A program made the position numbers and the translations under genes. A stretch of DNA of 64,000 nt from Bacteroidota bacterium (lineage in GTDB: Bacteria; Bacteroidota; Ignavibacteria; UBA10030; UBA8401): assembly GCA_041658205.1 (NCBI GenBank), contig JBBAAO010000001.1, positions 2,666,001 through 2,730,000 on the forward strand. Direction: 5' to 3'. This document shows positions 1-9,528 of the stretch, piece after piece. Position 1 is the first letter of the stretch, and each line of letters begins with the position of its first letter. Under the pieces are notes generated by a model, which made no database searches, had not been told where the DNA came from, and was given only the letters and a program-made list of their open reading frames with translations.

Positions 1-287
1 CCTTGAATCATGAAATTCGGAATCACGCGATGGAATGTTGTGCTGTCGTAGTAACCATCTTTCGCTAATTTACGAAAGTTCGCAGAGTGTTTCGGCGCAA
101 CAGAATCGTTTAATTGAATGGTAATGTTACCAAGCGATGTCTCGATCGTAACAAAACCTTTTTTGGGGTTTGCTGTTTGTTCGCTCACGGCGGATTTTCC
201 TTTTTTATTTTTGGAAGATTTTTTTTGTGCGTCTGATAATTGTGATATCAGCAACGCACCACACAGAAGCAGGTAAAGATATTTCAT
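1..287 (-). CDS. Cyclophilin-type peptidyl-prolyl cis-trans isomerase (partial)
   Basis: The gene starts at an ATG ending at 287 and runs off the left edge, so only about 95 N-terminal residues are visible. They show a signal peptide (MKYLYLLLCGALLISQLSDA), a Lys/Ser-rich linker, then the beginning of a cyclophilin fold: a GNITIQLND strand, APKHSANFRKLA, GYYDSTTFHRVI and NFMIQG. The FHRVI and FMIQG segments are hallmark active-site strands of the family. The protein should catalyse prolyl isomerisation outside the cytoplasm, helping exported proteins fold. It is the last visible gene of the long minus-strand run that begins with rng, 26 bases after the barrel-protein gene. Family assignment is firm; the substrate is unknown. 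Confidence 0.9.
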   Translation of the reverse strand, partial: MKYLYLLLCGALLISQLSDAQKKSSKNKKGKSAVSEQTANPKKGFVTIETSLGNITIQLNDSVAPKHSANFRKLAKDGYYDSTTFHRVIPNFMIQ

Positions 288-313
288 ATTTCCTTTATAG
301 TTGAATGAAGTAA

Positions 314-994
314 TTAAAGATATTGAATAATGCCAAAACGTATGCCGGCATGGAAATACCGCAACGATACAGGTGATGTTGAATTTGGAGCAAAAAGATT
401 AAGCCCCTTGCTATCTTTCAATTCGCCCAAAAATTCCCAGCCCAATGAACCGCCGATATAACCGAAAAAATTATCATCAAACGCTGTTTGGCCGACCACT
501 TCAGCTTTCACACCAATTCCGCTAGATACATATTCTGTGACAATACCAAACGTTGACACTTTTTGTGAAGCATAACCAAAATGATATCCTCCGCCGGCGC
601 CAATCTTGAAAAAAAAACCCTTGCCGCTAATGATTTTTTGAATCGTTATCGTAGGAGATTGCGTGGAATAATAGAGATCGTATATTCCCCCAAGTTTTCC
701 CGGTACAGAATACGATTTGAATAGATAAGCGTGTTCTAGTTTAACACCCCAGTCGTTAGCAATGGGAAATTCCACTCCTCCGAAAAAGTCAACGGCAGTC
801 CCAAAATCATCCACGCGTTGAGAGAATATTGTTACCGTATTGATATATTCTACAATATCCGGTGCCGAAACAACATGAACGCCCATTCCGCCAAAGAATG
901 CAAACGAATTGTCACGCACCTTCGGTGCAGATAATGAATTGTCTTGAGACAATCCAAAGGTGACAAACACAAATAATATACAGAGCTGCTTCAC
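314..994 (-). CDS. Secreted protein, probable small outer-membrane beta-barrel
   Basis: This 226-residue protein has a signal peptide (about residues 1-16, ending near GLSQ) and then a succession of alternating hydrophobic, Gly- and aromatic-rich strands typical of a small outer-membrane barrel, ending in an aromatic-containing strand (FHAGIRFGIIQYL). The start is GTG and overlaps the stop of the upstream flippase-like gene by four bases (GTGA), which points to translational coupling. No specific family is recognised. It may be a lipid or envelope-associated barrel, given its neighbours LolA and YbhN-like protein, but that is inference. Confidence 0.65.
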   Translation of the reverse strand: MKQLCILFVFVTFGLSQDNSLSAPKVRDNSFAFFGGMGVHVVSAPDIVEYINTVTIFSQRVDDFGTAVDFFGGVEFPIANDWGVKLEHAYLFKSYSVPGKLGGIYDLYYSTQSPTITIQKIISGKGFFFKIGAGGGYHFGYASQKVSTFGIVTEYVSSGIGVKAEVVGQTAFDDNFFGYIGGSLGWEFLGELKDSKGLNLFAPNSTSPVSLRYFHAGIRFGIIQYL

Positions 995-2025
995 GATATT
1001 TTTTCTTCCGGCTCCCCTTTGCCGACCACATCACTCACGTGCATCCTGTCGATTAAAAAATAATACAATCCCAATACCGTTGTTGTGATAAATCCAACGG
1101 CGTGGGTATACACAGCATAACTTAGCGCACTATCAGAATCGACATTAAAAATCTGGGTAAGCGTAAAAGATGTAAATGCGTGATAACTTCCGATCCCGCT
1201 CGGGGTCGGCAAGGCAAAAGCAAACCCCGAAGCCACCTGCAAAACAGCAGCTGCGCCAAAATTTATCTCGCTGTTGCTGGAAAAATCATAAATAAAAAAA
1301 GGGACGTACAATAATATGGTATAGAGAATCCAGATCATGAAACTCGTCACAGCAATCATTAAAAAATTACCGGGATGTTTAGCCGCTTGAAAACCTGTTA
1401 AGAACGAATCAAATATCTTTTCTACTTGCACTCGAAATTTTGTCGGCAGAAGAACGAGAAATTTTTTCAGGAACTGGAATAATATTTCGGCTTTCAAAAA
1501 AATGAGCACAAAAACAATCAGCATCACAATTGCACCTACGAAAAACAGCCATTCAAACTCTGCCATACTGGGAAACCAAATGGTAAACGGTTTTGCGTAA
1601 ATTGCCATTACGGTCAATACAATAATGGCAAATGTTACAAGATCCAATACCCGCTCAAGGACAATTGTCCCCAATGTTGCACTCCTGGAAACTCCTTCCA
1701 ATTTCTTCAAAGCATACGGGCGGACGAACTCCCCAAGCCGTGGAACAACATTGTTGACCAGATAGCCGATCATCGTTGCAGAAAATGCATTTCGGAGAGA
1801 GATATTTTGTTTAATCGGAAACAACAAGTATTTCCAGCGCCATGCACGCAACAAATGACTCAACGCACTTCCAACAAACAATACTACGAACCAACTCCAA
1901 TGGACATCAATTAATGAATGCCATAATTGATCAATATTTTTCCCTTGAAATGCGAGATACAAAAACAGCACTGTAAGAGCAATGCTGAATAGTGTACTGA
2001 TGGTATTTTTTATCAAGGAATTCAA
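991..2025 (-). CDS. YbhN/UPF0104-type flippase-like membrane protein
   Basis: A 344-residue integral membrane protein with about eight hydrophobic segments and the pattern of the lysylphosphatidylglycerol-synthase transmembrane domain family (UPF0104/YbhN): an early SHLLRAWRWKYLL segment, NNVVPRLGEFVRPYAL, ERVLDLVTF and a late GIGSYHAFTSFTL motif. In this family the GEF-RP and GxGxxH elements are characteristic. Members are linked to lipid flipping or transport across the inner membrane. It lies ten bases after lolA and overlaps the next gene. The start is TTG without a clear Shine-Dalgarno sequence, so the exact N-terminus is uncertain. Confidence 0.8.
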   Translation of the reverse strand: MNSLIKNTISTLFSIALTVLFLYLAFQGKNIDQLWHSLIDVHWSWFVVLFVGSALSHLLRAWRWKYLLFPIKQNISLRNAFSATMIGYLVNNVVPRLGEFVRPYALKKLEGVSRSATLGTIVLERVLDLVTFAIIVLTVMAIYAKPFTIWFPSMAEFEWLFFVGAIVMLIVFVLIFLKAEILFQFLKKFLVLLPTKFRVQVEKIFDSFLTGFQAAKHPGNFLMIAVTSFMIWILYTILLYVPFFIYDFSSNSEINFGAAAVLQVASGFAFALPTPSGIGSYHAFTSFTLTQIFNVDSDSALSYAVYTHAVGFITTTVLGLYYFLIDRMHVSDVVGKGEPEEKIS

Positions 2026-2035
2026 TAGTAATGAT

Positions 2036-2668
2036 TTATTGAAGCTTTGTTAGGTCCACAATATTCATATCACCCGAGATCTCAAATTGGAAATCTTTTT
2101 CGGCGATACCTTTATTGAACACGATGGATGAAAGTGAAATTGTCGTTGTGGTACTATTTTTATCGGTGATCTCTATTTTTTCAAAAATCCAAGTTTCTGG
2201 ATTAACCCAAACTTTCAAAGCCAAAATTAAGGATGTTGTCGATCCCGTTTTGGTTGGCTGAAGACTCAGCACAACATATTGCGAATCCTTTTCAACATGT
2301 GTAGCCGAAAATTCCTTCGGTAACCCAAGCAAAAATTTGTCTGGAGAGAATGGCTGGCGATTTTGTTTAAATGTATCTTTAAGAACTTGCTTGGTCGCCG
2401 GAGTATACATCCATACGGTTTTACCGTCTGTTACAATCGTTTGTTGATTGGTTTCAAGACGATATTTATTCCCTTTTTTGATCTTGACTGTGCCCACATT
2501 CTGCTGTCCGTTTTTCTTGAACCGCAAATTTACCGTTTGAGTAAAAGAAGCTGACGCATCGTTCATACCGGAGTAACGAGATTGAATTTTTTTCAACACC
2601 TCTGTGGGAGAAAGATCTTGGGCAGAAACAATCGATAATAACAACAATATGAACGAAAGGAATTTCAT
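2036..2668 (-). CDS. lolA: Outer-membrane lipoprotein carrier LolA
   Basis: This 210-residue protein has a signal peptide (about residues 1-16) and the LolA fold pattern: an ASASFTQTVNLRF strand, a GTVKIKKGNKYRLET strand, VTDGKTVWMYTPATKQVL, SPDKFLLGL and a late strand series. LolA ferries lipoproteins through the periplasm to the outer membrane. The length fits the family. It sits nine bases downstream of ftsK; the ftsK-lolA order is widespread in bacteria, which strengthens the call. No LolB is visible, as is usual outside proteobacteria. Confidence 0.9.
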   Translation of the reverse strand: MKFLSFILLLLSIVSAQDLSPTEVLKKIQSRYSGMNDASASFTQTVNLRFKKNGQQNVGTVKIKKGNKYRLETNQQTIVTDGKTVWMYTPATKQVLKDTFKQNRQPFSPDKFLLGLPKEFSATHVEKDSQYVVLSLQPTKTGSTTSLILALKVWVNPETWIFEKIEITDKNSTTTTISLSSIVFNKGIAEKDFQFEISGDMNIVDLTKLQ

Positions 2669-2677
2669 CAGCAGGAT

Positions 2678-5155
2678 TTATAAACTCTTAAGAATAATTT
2701 CCAATTGTGATTCGTCTTCAATCATCACTTCGCGTGCTTTACTGCCGTCAAATTGGCCTACAATTCCGGCTTCTTCTAATTGATCGACAAGCCGTGCTGC
2801 GCGTGAATATCCGACACTTAATCTACGCTGCAATAAAGAAACCGAACCTTGTTGATGCCGAACGATTATGCGGGCCGCTTCTTCAAATAGTTCATCGCGT
2901 TCTCCGCCATTTCCTCCGTTTCCCCCCTTTTTCTTTTCGAGCGCTGAGGGAAGTTCATACATCTTACTATATCCTTGTTGTTTGCCGATATGCTCGACAA
3001 TTCCTTCAACCTCTTCGGTAGAGATATACGCATTCTGTATTCGGATCGCTTTGGGGCTGCTGGATGAGAGATACAACATATCTCCGCGACCAATCAATTG
3101 TTCTGCACCGCTGCCATCAAGGATGGTGCGCGAATCAATCTTAGATGAAACAGCGTAAGCAATACGCGAGGGAAAGTTCGCCTTAATCACACCCGTGATA
3201 ACATCAACCGATGGACGCTGTGTTGCAAGGACAAGATGGATCCCAACTGCTCGAGCAAGCTGCGCGATACGAGCAATGGATTCTTCTACTTCTTTTGCTG
3301 TTGTCATCATCAAATCTGCAAGTTCATCAACAATAACAACAATGTACGGCAGAAATCGATGTTTAATGATTTCAGTATCTTTTCCTTTTAAACGGCCATC
3401 TTTAAACCGAGCGTTGTAATCCGTCACGTGTCGAACCCCAGCCGATGCGAGCAGATCATATCGTCTCTCCATCTCAATCACGCACGATTTCAATGCGAGT
3501 ACAGCATTTTGCGGTTGTGTGATGATCCGCTCATCGATATCGGGCGAAACGGCAAGATAATGATTTTTTAAATTTTCATAGAGATTCAACTCAATTTTTT
3601 TAGGATCGACGAGAATGAATTTTAATTCAGATGGATGCAGCCGATATAATAAACTTGCAATGATCGTGTTGATTCCAACGCTTTTTCCCATGCCTGTAGC
3701 GCCGGCAATAAGAACATGTGGCATCTTCGCTAGATCGTCGATAAAGATTTCACCAGTGATTGTTTTCCCCATGGCAAGCGGCAGAGCAGATTTGCTGTCC
3801 CGAAATTTTTCAGAGTTGAGGATGCTTCGAATCGTAACAATCTGAGGCTTGTTATTTGGAATTTCTACGCCGACAGTTCCTTTTCCGGGAATTGGTGCTT
3901 CTATACGAATACCGCGCGCCTGCATGGCAAGGGCAAGATCGTTGGACAGCGATGTGATCTTCGAAACCTTTACACCTGTAGCCGGCACAAGTTCATACAA
4001 TGTTACAACAGGTCCCGGAGTCACACTCACATTGGCTATTTCAACATCAAAATCGGCCAGCTTTGCCTGAAGCTGTGCTGCATTACTCTTCAGTTCTTCA
4101 TCACTTATTTTTTCTTCGTATTTCTTTGGATCAAGAAGTTCTACTGACGGAAACACATAGTCAATCTCTTCATCGTCAACCTCGCGTTCTTCAAGATCCG
4201 CTTCTTTTTCTGTGACACCTTCGTTGATTTCTAAAGGAATGTCAGAATCATCAATTGACGACGAAATCTCTTCGCCCAATTTTTTGACATCAATCGGAGC
4301 ACGTTTAACAATTTCTTTCTTCGGCTGAATAATTTTTGATTCAGGCCGTTGTTCTTGAATCTGCAGTTCGGAATCGGGACGCTTTACTTTAATCTCCGCA
4401 GCCGTTTTCTTTTTTTCTTCTTCACGCTGCATTGCACGGACTTCCTGTTGTTCTTTCCATTCTTCCATTTTAGCACCGAAGATCTCACCAAGCGTCACAA
4501 CAAAACTTTTAATCCGTTCTGAAGTCTTGTGAAGATCAAGATCGATTGCAAGAGTCAGTGTAACAATAGTCAGCGATAATGTAATTATGATTCCACCGGT
4601 CAGTCCAACAGACTGTTGAAGTATCGTGGAAAAAAATGCACCGTAACTTCCATGCCATTCTGATGAAATCACATCTGCTAATCCCGTTTTCCGCAATAGA
4701 CCGAAGAATGCTGCTCCTAGCAGCGACAAAACAATGGCGTAATTGGTAAAATACACGAGTCGGCGAATATCTCCATTTCGCAACATTGTCCATCCCCACA
4801 TTAGCAGCAAGGTCGGAACGATGAATGCAAAGAGTCCAACTGTTGAGTTAATAAGGAAATTAGAGAGAATTGCACCGAATAGGCCGAGCCAATTGGTGGT
4901 CAATTCAGATTTTTGTTGGATCAGAGGATCGTTGGTAAATACTTTGTACAGATCGGAAAAACGAACATCACCGTTTGCTTCATCGGCTGAAGAATAAGAG
5001 ACCATCGACAATAATGCCATGATCCCGAAGACGATAACGAGAAACGAAAGAACTTGTTTTCGCTGCTGCGATGTTTTCTTCGCTCCGTTATCAGATTTTT
5101 TCTTGCGTGCGGGTTGCTGTGGAATTTCTTGTTGTGGCAATGGAAAATCTTCCAT
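2678..5155 (-). CDS. ftsK: DNA translocase FtsK/SpoIIIE
   Basis: An 825-residue hexameric motor that pumps chromosome ends through the division septum. The N-terminus has four to five transmembrane segments (about residues 35-215), then a charged linker (about 220-350), then the RecA-like motor. Walker A (GATGMGKSVGINT) lies near residues 485-497 and Walker B (YIVVIVDELADLM) follows. The C-terminal winged-helix gamma domain (QGSVSLLQRRLSVGYSRAAR) would read KOPS-like polar sites. The start codon overlaps the comB stop (TAATG). It is a complete, ordinary-length FtsK. Confidence 0.97.
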   Translation of the reverse strand: MEDFPLPQQEIPQQPARKKKSDNGAKKTSQQRKQVLSFLVIVFGIMALLSMVSYSSADEANGDVRFSDLYKVFTNDPLIQQKSELTTNWLGLFGAILSNFLINSTVGLFAFIVPTLLLMWGWTMLRNGDIRRLVYFTNYAIVLSLLGAAFFGLLRKTGLADVISSEWHGSYGAFFSTILQQSVGLTGGIIITLSLTIVTLTLAIDLDLHKTSERIKSFVVTLGEIFGAKMEEWKEQQEVRAMQREEEKKKTAAEIKVKRPDSELQIQEQRPESKIIQPKKEIVKRAPIDVKKLGEEISSSIDDSDIPLEINEGVTEKEADLEEREVDDEEIDYVFPSVELLDPKKYEEKISDEELKSNAAQLQAKLADFDVEIANVSVTPGPVVTLYELVPATGVKVSKITSLSNDLALAMQARGIRIEAPIPGKGTVGVEIPNNKPQIVTIRSILNSEKFRDSKSALPLAMGKTITGEIFIDDLAKMPHVLIAGATGMGKSVGINTIIASLLYRLHPSELKFILVDPKKIELNLYENLKNHYLAVSPDIDERIITQPQNAVLALKSCVIEMERRYDLLASAGVRHVTDYNARFKDGRLKGKDTEIIKHRFLPYIVVIVDELADLMMTTAKEVEESIARIAQLARAVGIHLVLATQRPSVDVITGVIKANFPSRIAYAVSSKIDSRTILDGSGAEQLIGRGDMLYLSSSSPKAIRIQNAYISTEEVEGIVEHIGKQQGYSKMYELPSALEKKKGGNGGNGGERDELFEEAARIIVRHQQGSVSLLQRRLSVGYSRAARLVDQLEEAGIVGQFDGSKAREVMIEDESQLEIILKSL

Positions 5156-5943
5156 TATTCTCCTTTTCCACCGGATGTATCAATACTGATCGGGACATGC
5201 GGAACACTAGGATCCGCTTTCTTTTTTAATTTAATCACATTGCTGGAAAGTTCTGGAACAACATCGAACGCATCAACATTCGTACAGAATTCCAAATCGG
5301 TTTCAAAACCAATTTCCAAAAGAAATTTTCCGTGATCACATGTCCGCGCCATCTTTAAAAGATTCTTGCTTGCACTTTTGTACAATGTATACGCTGCTGC
5401 ACCCGAATCGTTGAATTCAAATTCAGTATTTTTATCGTCCATTAATTCTTTAATAATCATGCCTGCGCAGACAGCATCTTCCACGCAAAACTGCGTATGC
5501 TTTCCGGCGCAGAGAATAAATACATCATCTTTCAATTCAGTAATCCGTCTAACTGCCGCGGACATATTCACGAATCCTGCAATAATAAGATTCTTTGCAT
5601 ATCGGGCCTTCCACATCGCGGGCGCACCGTTGGAAGTGTAAAAAATAATTGATTTCCCCTTTACTGCTTCCTCGGTATATTCCAAAGGAGAGTTTCCAAG
5701 ATTGAATCCTTCAATGATCTTCCCGTTCCGTTCGCCGCCTCGAAGTACAACGTCACCAAACAAATTACCGGAAACTTTTACTGCCGATTCAATAGTGTTT
5801 ACTGGAATAATTTCTTTCGCTCCGTTATTCAACGCAGTGATCACCGATGTACTGGCGCGCAAGACATCGATCACAACAACATTCTTGTCACGCAAGAATA
5901 GGTCGTCGATCTGGGATGGTGAAAAAAACACTTCAATTTTCAT
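5155..5943 (-). CDS. comB: ComB-family 2-phosphosulfolactate phosphatase
   Basis: A 262-residue protein with the conserved ComB pattern: VVVIDVLRASTSVITAL near residues 22-38, LRGGERNGKIIEGFNLGNSP, FYTSNGAPA, and a late AGAXX/DCG-like region with FCVEDAVCAGMI and CDHGKFLLEIGF. The founding member hydrolyses 2-phosphosulfolactate in methanogen coenzyme M synthesis. Bacterial homologues occur without that pathway, and their substrate is unclear. No comA or comC is visible here. The gene overlaps ftsK by one base and follows gcvT by 28 bases. Family is firm; the biochemical role in this organism is open. Confidence 0.85.
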   Translation of the reverse strand: MKIEVFFSPSQIDDLFLRDKNVVVIDVLRASTSVITALNNGAKEIIPVNTIESAVKVSGNLFGDVVLRGGERNGKIIEGFNLGNSPLEYTEEAVKGKSIIFYTSNGAPAMWKARYAKNLIIAGFVNMSAAVRRITELKDDVFILCAGKHTQFCVEDAVCAGMIIKELMDDKNTEFEFNDSGAAAYTLYKSASKNLLKMARTCDHGKFLLEIGFETDLEFCTNVDAFDVVPELSSNVIKLKKKADPSVPHVPISIDTSGGKGE

Positions 5944-5971
5944 AATGAACTCCCCCGAACTGCCGCAGCAA

Positions 5972-7051
5972 TTATTTTTTCAAAAACGGCAAAGCAACGA
6001 TCGTTGCATCGATAAATTTTCCCCGCACATCGATTTGAATCTTACTTCCTGTCTCTGCAAAAGGAGCATTCACATATCCCATCGCAATACCTTTTTCAAG
6101 CGACGGGGAGAATGTTCCGCTTGTTACAACCCCCACGTTTGCGCCGTTTACCAACAACGGATAACCATGTCGGGGGACAGCTTTTTCCTGCAGCATCATT
6201 CCAACTAATTTCTTTTTTGGGCCTTCTGATTTTGCCTTCTCAAGGACAGGTTTTGCAATGAAATCACCTTTTGCCAATTTTGTAATCCATCCTAATCCAC
6301 CTTCAATCGGATTAGTCGTTTGGTCTATATCATTTCCATATAAACAATATCCCATTTCCAAACGAAGTGTGTCACGCGCTCCCAACCCGATTGGTGCAAT
6401 TCCAAATTCTTTTCCAGCATCAAATATCGCGTTCCAAATTTTTTCGGAATATTTCACATCAAAATAGACTTCAAATCCCATTTCACCCGTATAACCGGTT
6501 CGGGAAATAGTCATATCAACACCGGCTAGATTTCCCTGGACAAAATGATAATACGAAATTGTCGAAAGATTCACCGAGGTCAATTTCTGCATTGTCTCAA
6601 GTGATTTTGGCCCTTGAACCGCTAGCAGTGCTGTTCCATCGCTTTTGTTTTCAAATGAAACATCGGACGGGCAATGTTCTTTCATCCATTTCCAATCCTT
6701 GTCGATGTTTGACGCATTGACAACAATCATATAAGAATTTTCTGCCAGCATATAAATGAGCAGATCGTCAACAATACCGCCATTGTCGTAACACATGGCT
6801 GAATATTGGGCTTTTCCTGGAACCAGTTTCGAAACATCATTAACAGTAATCTTTTGCAAGAAAGATAGTGCATTACTTCCTTTTGCAAAAAATTCACCCA
6901 TATGGGAAACATCAAAAACACCGACAGCATTTCGCACTTTCTTGTGCTCATCCATAATGCCGGCATATTGTACGGGCATTTCAAATCCGCCGAAAGGTAC
7001 TATTTTTGCTCCGGCTTTTTGGTGAATTTCAAAAAATGGTGTACGTTTCAT
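5972..7051 (-). CDS. gcvT: Glycine cleavage system T protein (aminomethyltransferase)
   Basis: A GcvT of 359 residues taken from the ATG ending at 7051. This start overlaps the talC stop as ATGA and has an AAGGA ribosome-binding site eight bases upstream; a reading frame extension of seven codons exists but is less likely. Motifs include GGFEMPVQYAG, VGVFDVSHMGE (the catalytic Asp region), the folate-binding core and the SRTGYTGEMGFEVYF and GLGARDTLRLEMGYCLYG blocks. It transfers the methylene group of the aminomethyl-lipoyl H protein to tetrahydrofolate, releasing ammonia. The P, H and L partners are not in the window. Confidence 0.95.
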   Translation of the reverse strand: MKRTPFFEIHQKAGAKIVPFGGFEMPVQYAGIMDEHKKVRNAVGVFDVSHMGEFFAKGSNALSFLQKITVNDVSKLVPGKAQYSAMCYDNGGIVDDLLIYMLAENSYMIVVNASNIDKDWKWMKEHCPSDVSFENKSDGTALLAVQGPKSLETMQKLTSVNLSTISYYHFVQGNLAGVDMTISRTGYTGEMGFEVYFDVKYSEKIWNAIFDAGKEFGIAPIGLGARDTLRLEMGYCLYGNDIDQTTNPIEGGLGWITKLAKGDFIAKPVLEKAKSEGPKKKLVGMMLQEKAVPRHGYPLLVNGANVGVVTSGTFSPSLEKGIAMGYVNAPFAETGSKIQIDVRGKFIDATIVALPFLKK

Positions 7052-7695
7052 TTTGCTTGTCCTTTTTTCCAATCAGCAAGAAATTTTTCAAGTCCGATAT
7101 CTGTCAATGGATGTTTAATCAACTGATCGATCACTTTGAGTGGCATGGTACAAACGTGCGCACCCATGAGTGCAGCTTGCATCACATGAATAGGATGACG
7201 GACACTGGCAACAAGAACTTCCGTCTCAAATCCGTAGTTGTTATAGATCGTCACAATCTGTTCAATCAATTGCATTCCATCCGTGCTGATATCATCAAGA
7301 CGTCCAACAAATGGACTGATATATGTTGCGCCTGCTTTCGCAGCAAGCAACGCTTGATTCGCGGAAAAACAAAGCGTCACATTTGTTCTGATACCTTCAG
7401 TATGAAACGCTTTTGCTGCTTTCAATCCGTCTTTGATCAACGGAAGCTTGATAACAATATTGTCATGAATTTTTGCAAGCTCTTTTCCTTCTTTCATCAT
7501 CCCGGCAAAATCCATCGACACCACTTCTGCACTGATCGGTCCGTTCACAACGGCACAGATTTCTTTCAGCAGCGGAATAAATTCTTTTCCTTCCTTTGCA
7601 ACAAGCGATGGATTTGTCGTTACACCGTCAAGCACACCGAGATCATTTGCTTCTTTAATCTCGGCAAGATTTGCGGTATCAATAAAAAATTTCAT
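7048..7695 (-). CDS. talC: Transaldolase, TalC/fructose-6-phosphate aldolase type
   Basis: A 215-residue short transaldolase (TalC/FSA subfamily). It has FFIDTANLAEIKEA at the start, DGVTTNPSLVAKEG, the Schiff-base lysine in NIVIKLPLIKDGLKA (about residue 84), and CFSANQALLAAKAGATYISP followed by FVGRLDDI. The enzyme moves dihydroxyacetone units in the pentose phosphate pathway. It is nine bases downstream of rng and translationally coupled to gcvT. Sequence alone does not separate transaldolase from fructose-6-phosphate aldolase activity. Confidence 0.93.
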   Translation of the reverse strand: MKFFIDTANLAEIKEANDLGVLDGVTTNPSLVAKEGKEFIPLLKEICAVVNGPISAEVVSMDFAGMMKEGKELAKIHDNIVIKLPLIKDGLKAAKAFHTEGIRTNVTLCFSANQALLAAKAGATYISPFVGRLDDISTDGMQLIEQIVTIYNNYGFETEVLVASVRHPIHVMQAALMGAHVCTMPLKVIDQLIKHPLTDIGLEKFLADWKKGQAK

Positions 7696-7704
7696 TCCGT
7701 TCTC

Positions 7705-9291
7705 CTAATTTAAAAATTCCGGGGTAATATCTTTGTCTTGTTTTATAGAAATAAATCTAAATTCGTCGATCGGAAGGGATTTATCTTCTTCGATGGTAAT
7801 CCATTTAAAGAAGTTTAATCGCATCTGCCATTTACGGTTGAAAAATCCGGTTGTAATATATTCGGCCATGCTTGGATGGACCCGTAAATGTAGTCGAAAC
7901 TCTTTTCCTTCTGCACGATACCGGCGCAGCCAGCGTTCAATATGGCTTAATATTGTCGTTTTTGATTGAATCATTCCAGTTCCACCGCAGACTGGACATG
8001 GTTCGGTGAAACTATGAATAACACTTTGTCGTTGACGCTGACGGGTGATCTGCATAATACAAAAATCGGTCAGCGGAAGAATCGTGTGTTTCGAACGATC
8101 TCGCTTAAACTCTTTCTTCATTTCGTCATAGACTTTTTTCTTATTTCTATCATCCAGCATATCAATGAAGTCTATTACGATGATCCCGCCGAGATCGCGT
8201 AATCGGATTTGGCGGGAAATCTCACGCGCTGCTTCAAGGTTAGTGCGAAGTGAATTTTCTTCCTGCTCTTTGCTCGCAGCGTAGCGTCCGCTGTTCACGT
8301 CAATAACAACCATTGCTTCTGTCTGCTCTACAATAATATATCCGCCATGTTTCAGCCACACTTTACGAGCAAGAAGTGTCGCAATTTCTTTTTCAATTCC
8401 GAATGCATCAAAGATCGGTTCCCGTTTTCCGTAAAATTCTACGCGATCTGCCATTTCCGGTGAGAATACTTTCACGTACGATTTGATCTCTTTGAAAAGT
8501 TTTTTATCATCCGTAACGACCCGTTCGACCTGTTCACTGAACAGATCACGGATCACGCTGGATGTTGTGGCCATATCCTTATAGATCAATGAAGGGGGTT
8601 GTTCTTCTTTTGCACTCTTTTCAATTTCACGCCATGAAACAAGAAGCGATTCAAGATCGTTTAGAAATAATTTCTCATCTTGGTTTTCAGCATTTGTCCG
8701 GACAATGACCCCAAATCCTTGTGGAAGAATGCTCCTGACTAATCGGCGCAACCGACGGCGTTCGCGGAAACTGCTGATCTTTTTGGAAATACCAACTTTA
8801 CCATCAAATGGCAGAAGAACGAGAAATCGTCCTGGCAACGAAACTTGCGATGTTACCCTGACCCCTTTTTTTGCAACCGGTTCTTTTGTCACTTGAACAA
8901 TAATTTCTTGTCCTTTTTGAAGATTTACCTGTTTACGACGTTCTTCGCGAGGTTTCTTTTCCGGTCTTGGCTTTGCTACTGCGGGAGCAGATCCGTTTTC
9001 TTGATGTTCATCTCCTTCTTCATCATCGTCTTCATCATCCAACATCGCATTGTATTCATCCTGAACATCGCTGATGTCAGAAAAATGGAGAAATGCATCT
9101 TGAGGAAGCCCAATATCAATAAATGCAGCTTGAATCCCCGGCATTACCTTGGCAACTTTGCCAAAGTATATATCACCAACCATCCGTTCTTTTTCGGGTG
9201 TTTCTACAAATAATTCCGCCAATTTCGACTCTTCGGTGATGGCGATTCGGATCTCATTCCCGACGGAATTAATCAAAATTTCCTTTTTCAT
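7705..9291 (-). CDS. rng: Ribonuclease G/E family endoribonuclease
   Basis: A 528-residue RNase G-type enzyme. An N-terminal S1-like RNA-binding domain is interrupted by a strongly acidic insert and then a basic stretch (about residues 85-125). The catalytic RNase H-like part carries VVIDVNSGRYAA and GGIIVIDFIDM, which contain the two Mg-binding aspartates, and the zinc-link CPVCGGTGMI. It lacks the long RNase E scaffold, so it is best called RNase G. It processes rRNA and degrades mRNA. It is the first gene of the minus-strand run, downstream of a clear promoter. Confidence 0.93.
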   Translation of the reverse strand: MKKEILINSVGNEIRIAITEESKLAELFVETPEKERMVGDIYFGKVAKVMPGIQAAFIDIGLPQDAFLHFSDISDVQDEYNAMLDDEDDDEEGDEHQENGSAPAVAKPRPEKKPREERRKQVNLQKGQEIIVQVTKEPVAKKGVRVTSQVSLPGRFLVLLPFDGKVGISKKISSFRERRRLRRLVRSILPQGFGVIVRTNAENQDEKLFLNDLESLLVSWREIEKSAKEEQPPSLIYKDMATTSSVIRDLFSEQVERVVTDDKKLFKEIKSYVKVFSPEMADRVEFYGKREPIFDAFGIEKEIATLLARKVWLKHGGYIIVEQTEAMVVIDVNSGRYAASKEQEENSLRTNLEAAREISRQIRLRDLGGIIVIDFIDMLDDRNKKKVYDEMKKEFKRDRSKHTILPLTDFCIMQITRQRQRQSVIHSFTEPCPVCGGTGMIQSKTTILSHIERWLRRYRAEGKEFRLHLRVHPSMAEYITTGFFNRKWQMRLNFFKWITIEEDKSLPIDEFRFISIKQDKDITPEFLN

Positions 9292-9309
9292 TTACATCAA
9301 TAACCTTTC

Positions 9310-9339
9310 ACAATACAAACAAGTTCTTTCGCTTGTCAA
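9310..9339 (-). promoter_or_regulatory. Sigma-70-type promoter for the rng operon
   Basis: Reading the minus strand, TTGACA (9339-9334) is followed after 18 bases by TATTGT (9315-9310), about 20 bases before the rng ATG. The -35 hexamer is a perfect consensus. It would drive rng and probably the whole contiguous run to the left edge. The rest of 9340-9528 is AT-rich and holds no gene that I can see; it includes a weak inverted repeat around 9410-9438. Confidence 0.6.
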
Positions 9340-9528
9340 GTTTCTTAATAATAAAACTGACCCCATTATTGAGGTTCACAATTGTTTTTCCCCGTCACAC
9401 TTTATAGTAATAGCATAGATATTATATAACTATTACAGCCTTTTCTTCACAAATTACTTGAAATTTACGAAAATATCGGTTGGCTTGCAAGACTAGTTTC
9501 TTTGAGCAGTAAACATTCAAAAAACGGA

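Noticed and set aside
7006..7713. Plus-strand open frame of 235 codons.
   Set aside because: It is antisense to talC and its flanks; the sense gene is beyond doubt.
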